A stretch of DNA of 64,000 nt from VBAS01 sp035318985 (GTDB lineage Bacteria > Bacteroidota > Bacteroidia > Chitinophagales > Chitinophagaceae): assembly GCA_035318985.1 (NCBI GenBank), contig DATHDP010000088.1, forward strand, positions 1-64,000, read 5' to 3'. Below, one piece after another: positions 36,374-46,104 of this stretch. Below the pieces are notes generated by a model. The model did no database searches and had not been told where the DNA came from. It worked only from the letters and a program-made list of their open reading frames with translations. The position numbers and the translations under genes were made by a program. The stretch's first letter is position 1; each line of letters opens with the position of its first letter.

Positions 36374-36465
36374 TATTCTTAGTTAAAAATTCCGGGTAAA
36401 GTTAATGCAGTTGAAAATATATTTTTTCAATTAGCATAACACAAAACTCCATGTTGTGTGCTGTG

Positions 36466-37365
36466 TTAATTCAGTGTAACTGCAAATGTGAGAGGCTGTT
36501 TGCGATAAGCTTTTACCTTTCGCCCATATTGAACAGCGGGTATCCATTTTGGGCCCTTCTTAATGACACGGATCGCTTCTTCTTCCATTCCATAGCCGTA
36601 AGAAGTTAAGGCAGTGACATCTGTTATGCTTCCATCTTTTTCAACTATAAACATTACAGAGACCTGGTAAATGCCTGGTGGTGCTTTTCTATTTATAGGA
36701 ACATCCGGATTTAGATTTCGTTCCAGGAAAGTCCGCCAACCTTTTTCTCCCCCCGGAAATTCTGCTTCTTTCTCTTCTCTTGTGAATAAAGAATCTGTTA
36801 CTATGCCGTTGTCGGTATACATCGTTAAGATACCTTTCTGCCCCTTGAAAAAAACTTCACTGCTTTTTACACCTTCTTTAGTGTAAGAGACCGTGCTGTA
36901 AGTATCCAACAAGCTATCTTTTGTTGAATAATAACTGAGAACTCCATTCTTATAATAGGAGAATGTTGTTGTCAGGATAGGTTGATATTGTAAGTAAACA
37001 GATGAATCCATTTTTCTTTGCAGAGAATCCCATTTCTGCCAGACACCTTCCTTGCTTCCATTTTTGTAATTGCCCTCTTCTTCTTTGTTGCCGTTAAGGT
37101 AAAAGCTGGTGTATGGGCCATTAAATTCTGAAAGTGTAGAGTCAGTGCAAAAAGCAGTTAAATAAAGTTTATCCCTGTTCATAGAATAACAGTTTAGCCT
37201 AAAGGCCCCATTTTCATATGATCCCTCGCCTAAGACAACTGCTTTTGATTTTTCGACTGAAGTTAATGTGGCATCCAGGTAATAAACATATCGCTTGCTT
37301 GACTGGCTGTTAGCGGTGCAAAAAATGGATATGCAGATAAAGAGAAATAGAATTTGTTTTTTCAT
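36466..37365 (-). CDS. Secreted protein with MORN-like repeats and TonB C-terminal domain
   Basis: The 299-residue protein has a signal peptide (FICISIFCTANSQ). The middle has MORN/YwqK-like repeats (GPYTSFYLNGNKEEEGNYKNGSKEGVWQKW and YYKNGVLSYYSTKD). The last 90 residues (YQVSVMFIVEKDGSITDVTAL to the end) are a TonB C-terminal-like domain. It lacks the N-terminal membrane anchor and proline-rich spacer of true TonB, so it probably does not energise receptors. Proteins of this type are common in Bacteroidota and their role is unclear. Confidence 0.75.
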   Translation of the reverse strand: MKKQILFLFICISIFCTANSQSSKRYVYYLDATLTSVEKSKAVVLGEGSYENGAFRLNCYSMNRDKLYLTAFCTDSTLSEFNGPYTSFYLNGNKEEEGNYKNGSKEGVWQKWDSLQRKMDSSVYLQYQPILTTTFSYYKNGVLSYYSTKDSLLDTYSTVSYTKEGVKSSEVFFKGQKGILTMYTDNGIVTDSLFTREEKEAEFPGGEKGWRTFLERNLNPDVPINRKAPPGIYQVSVMFIVEKDGSITDVTALTSYGYGMEEEAIRVIKKGPKWIPAVQYGRKVKAYRKQPLTFAVTLN

Positions 37366-37457
37366 ATTTGAAACTAAAATAGTTTGAGTTTATGAATTTA
37401 GAATATATTCTTCAGACGGTATAGCAGAAAACCCATTGTTGCTTGCAATTAAGCTTA

Positions 37458-38096
37458 TCAAGACTCAAGTTGCAAGATTAAAAACACTTCTCCGGTTGTG
37501 TTTTTATAAACGTGTATTTCATCAAGAACTAAATCCCCGATGTCATGCCCCCAGATTCCATACTTGCCATTGGTTTGGTTTCTATTATAGATTTTTCTCT
37601 CCTTTAGGGGAACTGTTTTTATCGTCGCCGTCTTTTCTTCTTCGTCATAAAGTTGATAATAACGCTTACTAATCTCATTGATTAAATGTGCTCTTGTAAA
37701 TCCATCTTTAGAAAATATTTCAAATTTGTAGTTTGATATTAAAGGATAGTCAATAATAATTGTAAGCTTTGTTTCAGATATTACAAGTTCATCTTTGCCA
37801 ATAAGATTTTTTATGTCAATTTGAGGGCTATCAATTCTAATCCAGGGTATTTTACCATTCTCGTAGTCTTCTAAATTGTTGGTTTTTACATCAAATCGGA
37901 TTTTTGAAATTAATTGTCCCAAAGAATCATAGTTCAGAATTGTTGATTGATTCTCCAATAGACTTATCGTATCTACATAATTTTTTGAGGTGCTGCCTGA
38001 AGGTGAAATGGTTGATTTAGATACATTTTTTTTGTCAGCTTGATGGAAGCAACCGATCGCCGTTGTAATTGCCAATAGTAAAAATATCTGTTTCAC
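37458..38096 (-). CDS. Hypothetical lipoprotein
   Basis: The 212-residue product has a lipoprotein signal peptide with the Cys in TAIGCFHQADKK. The mature part is beta-rich and charged, with no motif that I recognise. The segment DLVLDEIHVYKNTTGEVFLILQLES closes it. Gene neighbours are unrelated, so context gives no clue. The base composition is like its surroundings. Confidence 0.65.
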   Translation of the reverse strand: MKQIFLLLAITTAIGCFHQADKKNVSKSTISPSGSTSKNYVDTISLLENQSTILNYDSLGQLISKIRFDVKTNNLEDYENGKIPWIRIDSPQIDIKNLIGKDELVISETKLTIIIDYPLISNYKFEIFSKDGFTRAHLINEISKRYYQLYDEEEKTATIKTVPLKERKIYNRNQTNGKYGIWGHDIGDLVLDEIHVYKNTTGEVFLILQLES

Positions 38097-38241
38097 TTTC
38101 GAAGTCTGAATTTAATTGCATGCAACACATGAATATACGCTATTGTCTAAACAAATATTATATGATAATGGATGAAATTATGTACCAAAAACCGAAGTTA
38201 ATAAAGGATCATATGTGGATGCGAGATACTATTGTTTGATC

Positions 38242-38308
38242 ATACCGCAGATCTGAACACAAACAGCGGTATAATGAATACGCCGGGTCATGTCGAACCC
38301 GGCGTATT
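38242..38308. terminator. Two consecutive hairpins downstream of the S9 peptidase gene
   Basis: ATACCGC (38242-38248) pairs with GCGGTAT (38266-38272). AATACGCCGGGT (38277-38288) then pairs perfectly with ACCCGGCGTATT (38297-38308) around 8 nt, followed by ATTTTTC. The second is a strong terminator. Its best T-tract is on the plus strand, although the only gene ending here, the S9 peptidase, is on the minus strand. Confidence 0.7.
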
Positions 38309-38328
38309 ATTTTTCAAACAGAAATTTA

Positions 38329-41103
38329 TCAGAAAGCTTTTGGTGGCGTTTCCTTTGCTTTTTGTTTCAGCTTTTCTTGTTGCGAAACACCATCAACGAT
38401 CCATTTCTCCGGTGTTTTACCAAGCAGGTAATAATCAAAAAACTCTCTTTGTCTTTTCTGGTAATCAATTTGATTTTCTTTTTTTGCCAACCCATGATTC
38501 TCGTCTGCATAAACAAGCATGATATGTGGTTTCTGCATGCGCCTCATCGTACTATACATTTCTATTCCCTGGTGCCAGTCAACAGCGCCATCTTTATCAC
38601 CGAAAGCTACCAGTAGTGGTGTTTTTATATTGGCTGCCTGGTACATTGGTGAGTTACGCATATGGTCTTCCATTCTTTCATACCAGGGGCCATCAAAACG
38701 ACCCTGGCTGGTTTCAAAAATTTTGCTATCAGGTGTACCTGTATTCCAGTAAATAGAATTGGACATACTGATAAGATTGGTAAGCGGTGCACCGGCACAT
38801 GCAGCACTGAAAAGATTTGTTTGAGTAATGATAAAAGATGTTTGATAAGCTCCCCAGCTATGACCCATCAATCCAACTTTGGTTTTATCGATCATGCCGG
38901 TCTTTAATACTTCTTCCACAGCAGGCACCACGCAATTGACCGCACTTACACCCGGGTCATTTATATCATACACAATATCCGGCCGGAAAACAAAATAACC
39001 ACTACTGGTAAAATTGGCCGTATTATAAGCAGTGCGTTGCGATGGTGATGAATAGGAGTGTACAGTATTAGAAAGCGTTTCATAGATATAAGTGATCATT
39101 GGATATTGTTTCCCTGCCTCATAATTGGCGGGATAAAACAATGCACCCTGCATTTTCTTTCCGTTTTTATTTGTGTAAGAGACCAATTCACTTTTACCCC
39201 AGTAATAATCTTTCTGTTGAGGGTTGGTGCTGGCTATTAATTTTTCACTTGCGAAATTATCAGTTACAAATAAAGAAGGCGACTTATCAAAGTCTTCCTT
39301 TGAATAAATAAAAGTATTTGCATCTTTTGCTTTTGACAACCGGCCGACCTGATCATCTTCAAAAAGAAGTTTATCCAGCTTGTTCTTTTCGTATTTAAAG
39401 TAGCCAAACTTTTTTGACTTGTCTCCATATGCGCTGAACAGAACAGGTTTGCTGTCATCAACAAAAGGTTCTTCAAAATCGGTACGGTAAACACGGTACA
39501 CAATTTCATCTTTTTCTCCATCGGTTAATTTTTTCGCACCCTTTCCATCAGGCTTCACCGCCCACACATTATATTCATCATACAGTAATATTTCTTTATC
39601 ACCTTTTGTCCAGCCACCACTACCAACTGGCGGCCTGCTAGCGGGGTGATCATCTCTTGTATTCCAGAAATCAGTTTTAATATTTTCAGTAATGTTAGTG
39701 TTTTGACCTGTTTGTATATTATATGTTCACCAATGATTGTCTTTAAAATAAGCAAGCCACTTTCCATCTGGTGATGTGCGGGGGAAAGTATTAAAGCCTG
39801 ACATTGTTTTTTCAAATGCAAGTTTTTCTGCGCCTGTCTTTACATTTACCAGCCAGGCATCTGCGAAATCTTCTTTAAAAGCTGGTTTGTATTTTTTCTC
39901 GGTATATACTACTGCAAATTTCTGGTTGCCGGTAAGCTGTGTAAGCGGAGCTTCTTCTTTGGCCAACTGAAAAAATGTATTGTTATCCGTATTCCAAACA
40001 CTTAAATAACCACGGACCGTATCTTGTCCCAATGTCATTTTCTGACGTGGCTGAATCTCAGGATCCTTCCAATGCCATACATCTACATTCGCTGTTTTAG
40101 CAGGCGGCGTTTCTTTCTTAACAGCAGATGTTGTTTTGGTTGAATCTGTTTTCACACTATCTTTTTTAGGTGGTGCGTTATATGTCCATGTATCCAATGC
40201 AAAGAAAACAGAGGTCATATCATCACTCAGGCTCACAACAGCTTTATTGGAAATACGCATACCATCCGGAAACCCTTTTGCTGTTTCCGGGTCAAATGTT
40301 TTTAACACAGGAGTTTTGTAGATGTCCGTGTAAGAATATACCACTGCATTTTCTTCATCATATTTATCTTTCTTATAAGATTTAAGAAAGGCAAGCCCGT
40401 CACCATCTTTCTGCCAGGTAAGTTTGGAAAATTTTAATGTATCACTGGCCAGGATCTTCAATGAGTAATTTTGCAGGTTGAAAAGTTCTACCGAATTACC
40501 AGCTGCATTAGCTGACTCAACAATATAAACGAGATAATCACTTTTTTTATTAAAACTATATTCTGTTACGTTACCGATGGTTCGTGTAGTTCCATCCGAT
40601 AAATTCTTTAACAGCAATACAGCGCCTTTATCTTTATTTTCTTTTGGTGGATTGAGATAAGCAACAAGGAATTTACCATTACGGGAAAAACCAAAGCTGC
40701 CAATATTTTGAATTGATTCTTTTTTGCCGGTAACAAGATTCAGTAACCCCATTTTGTATTCAATAGGTTTTGTTTGGTCCCGCAGTTTCTCGGCTTCCTT
40801 AAAAGGAACGCCTATGCGGTAAGCGATCCACTGATTGTCTTTTGAAAACTCCGGGGATGAAGCAAACTCCAGTTTGTACCTGGCTTGTGTTTGTTTATTA
40901 ATGACAAACAAACTGTCATTATCCTCCTGCACTGTTATTTGATATGCCACCCATTCGCCATTGGGTGAAATAGCAGTGGCACCCAGGCTTTGCCATTTGC
41001 CATATTCATCTGGTGAAAGATATTTTTTTGATTGTGCAGTTACTACTGAAGTAAATAAACAAAACAGGCACAAATAAAAAAAACTAATTGTGTACTTTGT
41101 CAT
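38329..41103 (-). pseudogene. S9-family prolyl oligopeptidase-like serine peptidase, interrupted by an in-frame TGA
   Basis: From the ATG at 41103 (signal peptide MTKYTISFFYLCLFCLFTSV, ending near TAQ) one frame runs to 38329, except for a single TGA at 39727-39729, codon 459 of about 924. The codons around it read ...KDNHW-stop-TYNIQTG, where related peptidases have a second Trp, so TGG to TGA explains the break. Beyond it the frame continues without any other stop as NITENIKTDFWNTRDDHP. The catalytic parts are intact: nucleophile in GLMGHSWGAYQT, Asp in AFGDKDGAVDW and His in YADENHGLA. As written, the catalytic domain would not be translated from the normal start. Confidence 0.88.
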
Positions 41104-41203
41104 GGTCGAAAAATTTGTATTAAGATAAAGAAATAAAAAAACATTCCGTTTGGAATGGTTGTGGGCGGCGAATATATCCTTTCTTTGAAAGAACAAGATT
41201 TTT

Positions 41204-42466
41204 TTATTGCAGCAAAGCTTGTACAGTCTCATTTGTTCTTTGTTGAAGCAACATTTTTCTTCCAACTGTCAGCTTATCATAAATCTCTCTTGTGTAATGA
41301 CGAATGGTAAGTAGTGTCAGACCTTTTGTTACATTGGTATCAAAGAATTCAGAAGCCGCTAATGCAAGTTTTTCAATTTTGTCTTTTCTGTCGTCCAGCA
41401 CACAGATCATGCTGATGGCAGCATTTTGTGTAAGGTTGGGTTTTATTTTTAGCTTTTCAAAAAGATGAAAGAGGTCGGCGATCGGTTTTTCTTCTACAAA
41501 TGAAAAATCTCTTGAACTGAGTTCGATCATTACCTGGTTCTCTTTTATAACAATTATTGGCGGCAAACCTTTCAAGGATCTGTTATGAATAACTGTACCG
41601 CTTAATGAAGGATCTAAAAAACATTTTACATAAAGCGGGATGTTTTTGTTTTGAAGTGGCTTTATGGTTTTTGGGTGAATGACCTGTGCACCGTAATAAG
41701 CCATTTCGATGACTTCGTTATAATTCAGTTCATGAATTTCTGTTGCATCGGGAAATTGCTTTGGATCTGCACTCATCACACTCGGCACATCTTTCCAAAT
41801 AGTTTGATTTTTTGCATTTAACAAGTTTGCAAAAACTGCAGCAGTATAATCACTTCCTTCTCTTCCAAGTGTTGTGCTTTCATTTTCATCAGTAGAGCCA
41901 ATGAATCCTTGTGTAAGAACAATGTCAGTGCCGTTGAACAAATTAGCTATTTGACTATTGATCCTTTCTTCTGTAAATCCCCAATCGATCGCCGCGTCAC
42001 GGAAATTATCATCTGTTCTGAAAATATCTCTTACATCGATCCATCTATTTTTTATTCCAACTTCATTTAAGTAGTGACTGACGATAGAAGTGGAGAGTAA
42101 TTCACCGATGCATACTACCTGGTCGTAGTAATAATCATAATCCCTGACTGGTTTATCATGCAGCAACCATTCAACTTCTGTAAAAAAATTATTTAGTTGT
42201 TCTTCGCAGGCTATAGCATTTGACACCAGGAGAAATTTGGCAGTATTAAGATGCTGTTGTTTTACTTGTTGAAATAATTGCAGGGCCTCGTCTTTTTTGC
42301 CTGCATAAAATGCGTCAGTCACTTTTTCGAGGGCATTGGTTGTTTTACCCATTGCAGAAATAACAACTAAAATTTTTTCATTAGGATATAGCTTAAGGAT
42401 GTCGCCAACATTTTTAACTCTTTCCACGCTGTTCACTGATGCGCCACCAAACTTAAAGACCTGCAT
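41204..42466 (-). CDS. Aspartate kinase
   Basis: This is the first enzyme of the aspartate family pathway (Lys, Thr, Met). The frame extends to 42529, but the protein starts MQVFKFGGASVNSVERVKNV at ATG 42466, giving 420 residues. KFGGASV is the catalytic nucleotide-binding start; FIGSTDENESTTLGREGSDYTAAVFA is the substrate segment. The C-terminal part has ACT-like regulatory sequence (ELSSRDFSFVEEKPIADLFHLFEKL). There is no fused homoserine dehydrogenase. It is divergent from fbp. Confidence 0.93.
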   Translation of the reverse strand: MQVFKFGGASVNSVERVKNVGDILKLYPNEKILVVISAMGKTTNALEKVTDAFYAGKKDEALQLFQQVKQQHLNTAKFLLVSNAIACEEQLNNFFTEVEWLLHDKPVRDYDYYYDQVVCIGELLSTSIVSHYLNEVGIKNRWIDVRDIFRTDDNFRDAAIDWGFTEERINSQIANLFNGTDIVLTQGFIGSTDENESTTLGREGSDYTAAVFANLLNAKNQTIWKDVPSVMSADPKQFPDATEIHELNYNEVIEMAYYGAQVIHPKTIKPLQNKNIPLYVKCFLDPSLSGTVIHNRSLKGLPPIIVIKENQVMIELSSRDFSFVEEKPIADLFHLFEKLKIKPNLTQNAAISMICVLDDRKDKIEKLALAASEFFDTNVTKGLTLLTIRHYTREIYDKLTVGRKMLLQQRTNETVQALLQ

Positions 42467-42469
42467 TGT

Positions 42470-42590
42470 TGATTTTAGATTTAAGATTTTAGATTTAGGA
42501 TTTGGCTGGCAAAGATAAACATGAAGCATTTGTTCTTAGTGAATTGGGCATAAAATCTAAAATCCGCAATCCCAAATCTAAAATCAGTTA
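42470..42590. repeat. A/T-rich inverted repeats in the divergent lysC-type/fbp region
   Basis: The left arm (about 42470-42506) is made of GATTTTAGATTTAAG-like words and the right arm (about 42549-42588) of AAATCTAAAATCCGC-like words. The right arm is roughly the reverse complement of the left. The arms enclose the promoter region of the divergent genes. Confidence 0.5.
42510..42517 (-). promoter_or_regulatory. Candidate -7 box of the aspartate kinase gene
   Basis: The minus strand reads TATCTTTG, 43 bases before the ATG at 42466. It is consistent with the TAnnTTTG consensus and argues for the 42466 start over the upstream ATG at 42529, which lies upstream of this box. Confidence 0.5.
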
Positions 42591-42596
42591 TTACCT

Positions 42597-42604
42597 TACA
42601 TTTG
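42597..42604 (+). promoter_or_regulatory. Candidate -7 box of fbp
   Basis: TACATTTG matches TAnnTTTG perfectly and lies 18 bases before ATG 42623. It overlaps the alternative TTG start at 42602, so that start would lie inside the promoter and is unlikely. Confidence 0.55.
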
Positions 42605-42622
42605 TTAACCTTAATATTGGTT

Positions 42623-43639
42623 ATGATCATAAACAGGCAGGTACTTACATTAGATGAATTTACAATTCAGCAATACCGGAATTACCCGGGAGCTACTGGT
42701 GAATTAAGTAGTTTGCTTAGAGACATTGGTCTTGCTGCCAAGCGGGTGAATGTAGAAGTGAATAAAGCAGGGTTGGTGGATATTCTTGGTGATGCAGGTT
42801 CTATAAATGTGCAGGGCGAAGAAGTGAAGAAACTTGATGTGTATGCGAATGATCAGTTCACAGGTGCATTGAAACATGGTATCAGTTGCGCAGGTATTGC
42901 AAGCGAAGAGTTAGATGATATAGTTGTGTTTGATGATGAGGTGAGTAATAATTCAAAGTATGTGTGCATGTATGATCCGTTGGATGGCAGTGCAAATATT
43001 GATGTGAATGTTTCTATCGGAACGATCTTTGCGGTTTTTCGTCGTATAACTTCAAAAGGATCTCCCTGTGGTATTGAGGATTTTTTACAAAAAGGAATTA
43101 ACATGGTGGCGGCGGGCTATGTTATCTATGGTTCAAGTACCATGCTGGTATATGCAACAAGACGCGGTGTAAATGGATTTACGCTAGATCCTTCTATCGG
43201 TGAATTTACTTTAAGCCATCCTGATATTAAATGTCCTGATACAGGCAAGATATATTCAGTGAATCATGGGCATTTTTTCCGGTATGATGAAGGCGTAAGA
43301 AATTACATTCATAAATGCCAGGCAAAAACAAAAGAAAACGGCGGCCCTTATACACAACGGTATATCGGCAGTATGGTTGCTGATGTTCATCGTAATCTTA
43401 TAAAAGGCGGGATCTTTATGTATCCCGGTACAACTGATAAACCAAAAGGAAAACTAAGATTGTTATATGAGTGTAACCCGTTTGCTTTTATAGTTGAGTT
43501 GGCTGGTGGTAAAGCAACAAATGGTAAAGAAAGGATTTTAGATGTGCAACCAATAGAACTTCATCAGCGTTCTGCATTTTTTGTTGGGAGTAAAGGGATG
43601 ATGGAAGAACTTGAAGCATGTCTGCCCCGCGATTTATAG
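42623..43639 (+). CDS. fbp: Class 1 fructose-1,6-bisphosphatase
   Basis: The enzyme removes the 1-phosphate of fructose-1,6-bisphosphate in gluconeogenesis. The protein starts MIINRQVLTLDEFTIQQYRN and has 338 residues, normal for class 1. The metal-binding core is YDPLDGSANIDVNVSIGTIFAVFRR. Active-site segments YIGSMVADVHRNLIKGG and YECNPFAFIVELAGGKA follow. The start was chosen because a promoter box overlaps the upstream TTG. It is followed 24 bp later by a GNAT gene and may share its transcript. Confidence 0.95.
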   Translation: MIINRQVLTLDEFTIQQYRNYPGATGELSSLLRDIGLAAKRVNVEVNKAGLVDILGDAGSINVQGEEVKKLDVYANDQFTGALKHGISCAGIASEELDDIVVFDDEVSNNSKYVCMYDPLDGSANIDVNVSIGTIFAVFRRITSKGSPCGIEDFLQKGINMVAAGYVIYGSSTMLVYATRRGVNGFTLDPSIGEFTLSHPDIKCPDTGKIYSVNHGHFFRYDEGVRNYIHKCQAKTKENGGPYTQRYIGSMVADVHRNLIKGGIFMYPGTTDKPKGKLRLLYECNPFAFIVELAGGKATNGKERILDVQPIELHQRSAFFVGSKGMMEELEACLPRDL

Positions 43640-43663
43640 GATTAAAGTGATCAGGAGGAAATA

Positions 43664-44128
43664 ATGGATAATAATATTGACATAATAGAGTATGATAAAA
43701 AGTATCATGCGGATTTTAAAAGAATGAATCTTGACTATTTAAATAAATACAATCTTACCGAAAGTCATGATATGATCATCCTGGATAATCCTGAAGAGAT
43801 TGTTATTAAAAGTGGCGGTTTTATCTGGCTGGCAAAAGCAGGAGACGAAATCGTTGGAACGGTAGGGATCATGCCTGAAGGCCATGGTATTTTTGAATTG
43901 ATAAAAATGTGTGTTGCTGAAAGCTGGCGGGGAAGGGGGATCAGTAAATTATTAATGGAAACCTGTTTGCAAAAGGTAAAGGACCTAGGAGGAGAGAAGC
44001 TGTTTCTTTTTTCTAATCATCAATTACAAACGGCGTTGAAGCTCTATACGAAATATGGATTCAAAAATGTGGAAGTAACAGATTCACCATTTGAAACTGC
44101 GGATGTAAAAATGGAACTTGAATTTTAA
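43664..44128 (+). CDS. GNAT-family N-acetyltransferase
   Basis: The 154-residue protein has the GNAT core: IWLAKAGDEIVGTVGIMP for the central strands, then MCVAESWRGRGISKLLMETCL with the R-G-R-G-I acetyl-CoA loop, and LFLFSNHQLQTALKLYTKYGFK at the end. The acceptor substrate is unknown. It sits between fbp and an ABC ATPase gene that begins 10 bp later. Confidence 0.9.
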   Translation: MDNNIDIIEYDKKYHADFKRMNLDYLNKYNLTESHDMIILDNPEEIVIKSGGFIWLAKAGDEIVGTVGIMPEGHGIFELIKMCVAESWRGRGISKLLMETCLQKVKDLGGEKLFLFSNHQLQTALKLYTKYGFKNVEVTDSPFETADVKMELEF

Positions 44129-44138
44129 TTTTAAAAAA

Positions 44139-44900
44139 ATGAAAGAAACGATCATAAGAGTTAAGGACCTCGTAAAGAATTATGGAAACTTCGAAGCGGT
44201 AAAAGGCATCAGTTTTGAAGTGCATGAAGGAGAAATATTCGGATTGCTGGGACCTAATGGCGCCGGCAAATCAACAACGCTGGAAATAATTGAAACGCTT
44301 AGGGAGAAAACAAGTGGCGAGGTTTGGGTAAATGGGTTTAACCTTGATAAAGATCCCAATGAAATTAAAAAGATCATTGGCGTGCAATTGCAGACCAGCG
44401 GTTATTATCCCAACCTTAAATTAGTAGAACTGATCACATTATTCAATGGTCTTTATAACCGGAATGCAGATCCAATGAGTTTATTGGAGATGGTGAACTT
44501 AAAAGATAAAGCCAATGCAAAAGTGAAAGAACTGAGCGGTGGACAGAAGCAACGATTTTCTGTAGCAACAACATTGATCAATGATCCTAAAATTGTTTTC
44601 CTTGATGAGCCAACAACCGGTCTTGATCCACAGGCAAGAAGAAATCTTTGGGATCTTGTAAGAAGTATACGTGATAAAGGGACTACCGTCATTATTACCA
44701 CGCATTATATGGATGAAGCTGAAGTGCTTTGCGATCGTGTCGCGATCATTGATGCGGGCAAGATAATTGCAATGGATTCACCGGACGGGCTTATTGATAG
44801 TCTTGTATCTTCTGGTTTTGAAAGACCAAAAGAAGTGAAGAAAGCAAATATGGAAGATGTGTTTATTAATTTGACGGGACGTTCGTTGAGGGAGGAGTAA
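44139..44900 (+). CDS. ABC transporter ATP-binding protein
   Basis: The product has Walker A (GLLGPNGAGKSTTLEI), Q-loop (IGVQLQTSGYY), signature (LSGGQKQRFSVA), Walker B (IVFLDEPTTGLDPQ) and the H-loop (IITTHYMDEAE), as in ABC-2/CcmA-type exporters. The ATG at 44139 is preferred over a TTG at 44118 that overlaps the GNAT stop. No permease gene follows; the next gene is a DinB/YfiT protein, so the partner must be elsewhere. Confidence 0.93.
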   Translation: MKETIIRVKDLVKNYGNFEAVKGISFEVHEGEIFGLLGPNGAGKSTTLEIIETLREKTSGEVWVNGFNLDKDPNEIKKIIGVQLQTSGYYPNLKLVELITLFNGLYNRNADPMSLLEMVNLKDKANAKVKELSGGQKQRFSVATTLINDPKIVFLDEPTTGLDPQARRNLWDLVRSIRDKGTTVIITTHYMDEAEVLCDRVAIIDAGKIIAMDSPDGLIDSLVSSGFERPKEVKKANMEDVFINLTGRSLREE

Positions 44901-44974
44901 ATCCCCTGTCCCCCTAAAGAGGAGACTTAGATCGAACAATCTTATTTTTATGTTCTATAATACTTTTAATATTT

Positions 44975-45517
44975 ATGTCTAAAGTAATTGAATCGAATTT
45001 AAGTTACCCGATAGGTCAATACCAGCAGCAACCTTTTTCTATTGATAAAAAGGTGGAATGGATGGCGGATATAAAATTTTTACCGTTGCAATTGGAGAAT
45101 GCAGTTTTAAATCTTGATGAATCGCAATTACATGTTCCTTATCGTGAAGGCGGATGGACGATACAGCAGGTTGTTCATCATGTGGCCGATAGTCACATGA
45201 ACGCTTATATCCGGTTTAAACTTGGACTAACTGAAGACAATCCAGCGATCAAACCCTACAATGAAAAACTTTGGGCTGAATTTAGTGATGTACAAAAATT
45301 ACCGATCAATATTTCACTCACCTTGTTGCATGCACTTCATCTTCGCTGGTATGAAACTTTAAAATATGTAACCGATGACCAGTGGAATAACAGGACAGTT
45401 TTTCATCCCGAACATAAAAAAACAATGCGCCTTTGGTTTTTACTTGGATTATATGCATGGCATGGTAAGCATCATGTGGCTCATATAACTTCATTAAGAG
45501 AGAGAATGGGTTGGTAA
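44975..45517 (+). CDS. YfiT/BstA-type bacillithiol transferase (DinB superfamily)
   Basis: The 180-residue protein matches the YfiT family: YPIGQYQQQPFSIDKKVEWM, then VPYREGGWTIQQVVHHVADSHMNAY, and WHGKHHVAHITSLRERMGW at the end. The His residues in HHVADSH and the WHGKHHVAH motif form the metal site of DinB-fold thiol S-transferases. Family knowledge links such proteins to conjugation of bacillithiol to electrophiles. This agrees with bshC and bshB1 in the same window. The substrate is unknown. Confidence 0.85.
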   Translation: MSKVIESNLSYPIGQYQQQPFSIDKKVEWMADIKFLPLQLENAVLNLDESQLHVPYREGGWTIQQVVHHVADSHMNAYIRFKLGLTEDNPAIKPYNEKLWAEFSDVQKLPINISLTLLHALHLRWYETLKYVTDDQWNNRTVFHPEHKKTMRLWFLLGLYAWHGKHHVAHITSLRERMGW

Positions 45518-45553
45518 GAAATTAATAATTAACAATTAAAAATTAATAATTGT

Positions 45554-46102
45554 TTGAAGTGGAAAATACTTTCTTCAGAATATCTCTTTAATGACCTTTG
45601 GTTTAAGGTACGCAAAGATATTTGTGAGGCGCCATCTGGTAAGATCATCGATCCTTATTATGTTTATGAATTTCCTGAGTGGGCTACCGCATTTGCATTA
45701 ACGGAAGATAATAAAGTGATAATGGTTCGCCAGTATCGTCACCCGGTAGGCGAAGTTATAATTGAGTTACCGGGAGGATGTGTTGATGATACGGATAAAG
45801 ATTATCAAACTGCGATTGCCAGAGAATTGTTAGAGGAAACAGGTTATAGTTTTGCTTCTTATGAATCGCTTGGGAAAATTTCAGCAAACCCTTCAACTAA
45901 TACAAACTGGATGCATATGTTCCTTGCAAAAGGAGGGAAGAAAGTAGCAGTGCAGAAGTTAGATCACAATGAAGAAATAATTGTTGAATTGTATTCTATT
46001 GATGAACTAAAGAAGCTGGTTCGTGAAAATAAGATCATCCAGGCAATGCATGTTACCTGCATATTGTATGCGCTGGAAAAATTAGGGGAGCTGTCGTATT
46101 AA
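45554..46102 (+). CDS. NUDIX hydrolase (ADP-ribose pyrophosphatase-like)
   Basis: The 182-residue product starts at a TTG (MKWKILSSEYLFNDLWFKVR). The N-terminal strand pattern and the segment KVIMVRQYRHPVGEVIIELPGG are as in ADP-sugar pyrophosphatases. The NUDIX box is GGCVDDTDKDYQTAIARELLEETGY. Compared with GX5EX7REUXEEXGU it has Asp for the first Glu and one extra residue, but keeps the RE..EE core that binds metal. It lies between the YfiT gene and a convergent kinase gene. Confidence 0.85.
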   Translation: MKWKILSSEYLFNDLWFKVRKDICEAPSGKIIDPYYVYEFPEWATAFALTEDNKVIMVRQYRHPVGEVIIELPGGCVDDTDKDYQTAIARELLEETGYSFASYESLGKISANPSTNTNWMHMFLAKGGKKVAVQKLDHNEEIIVELYSIDELKKLVRENKIIQAMHVTCILYALEKLGELSY

Positions 46103-46104
46103 TA

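Noticed and set aside
39555..39821. Possible frameshift near the break in the S9 gene
   Set aside because: The 5' and 3' parts are in the same frame (both end coordinates agree modulo 3). A single TGA explains the break, and the overlapping frame is a shadow.
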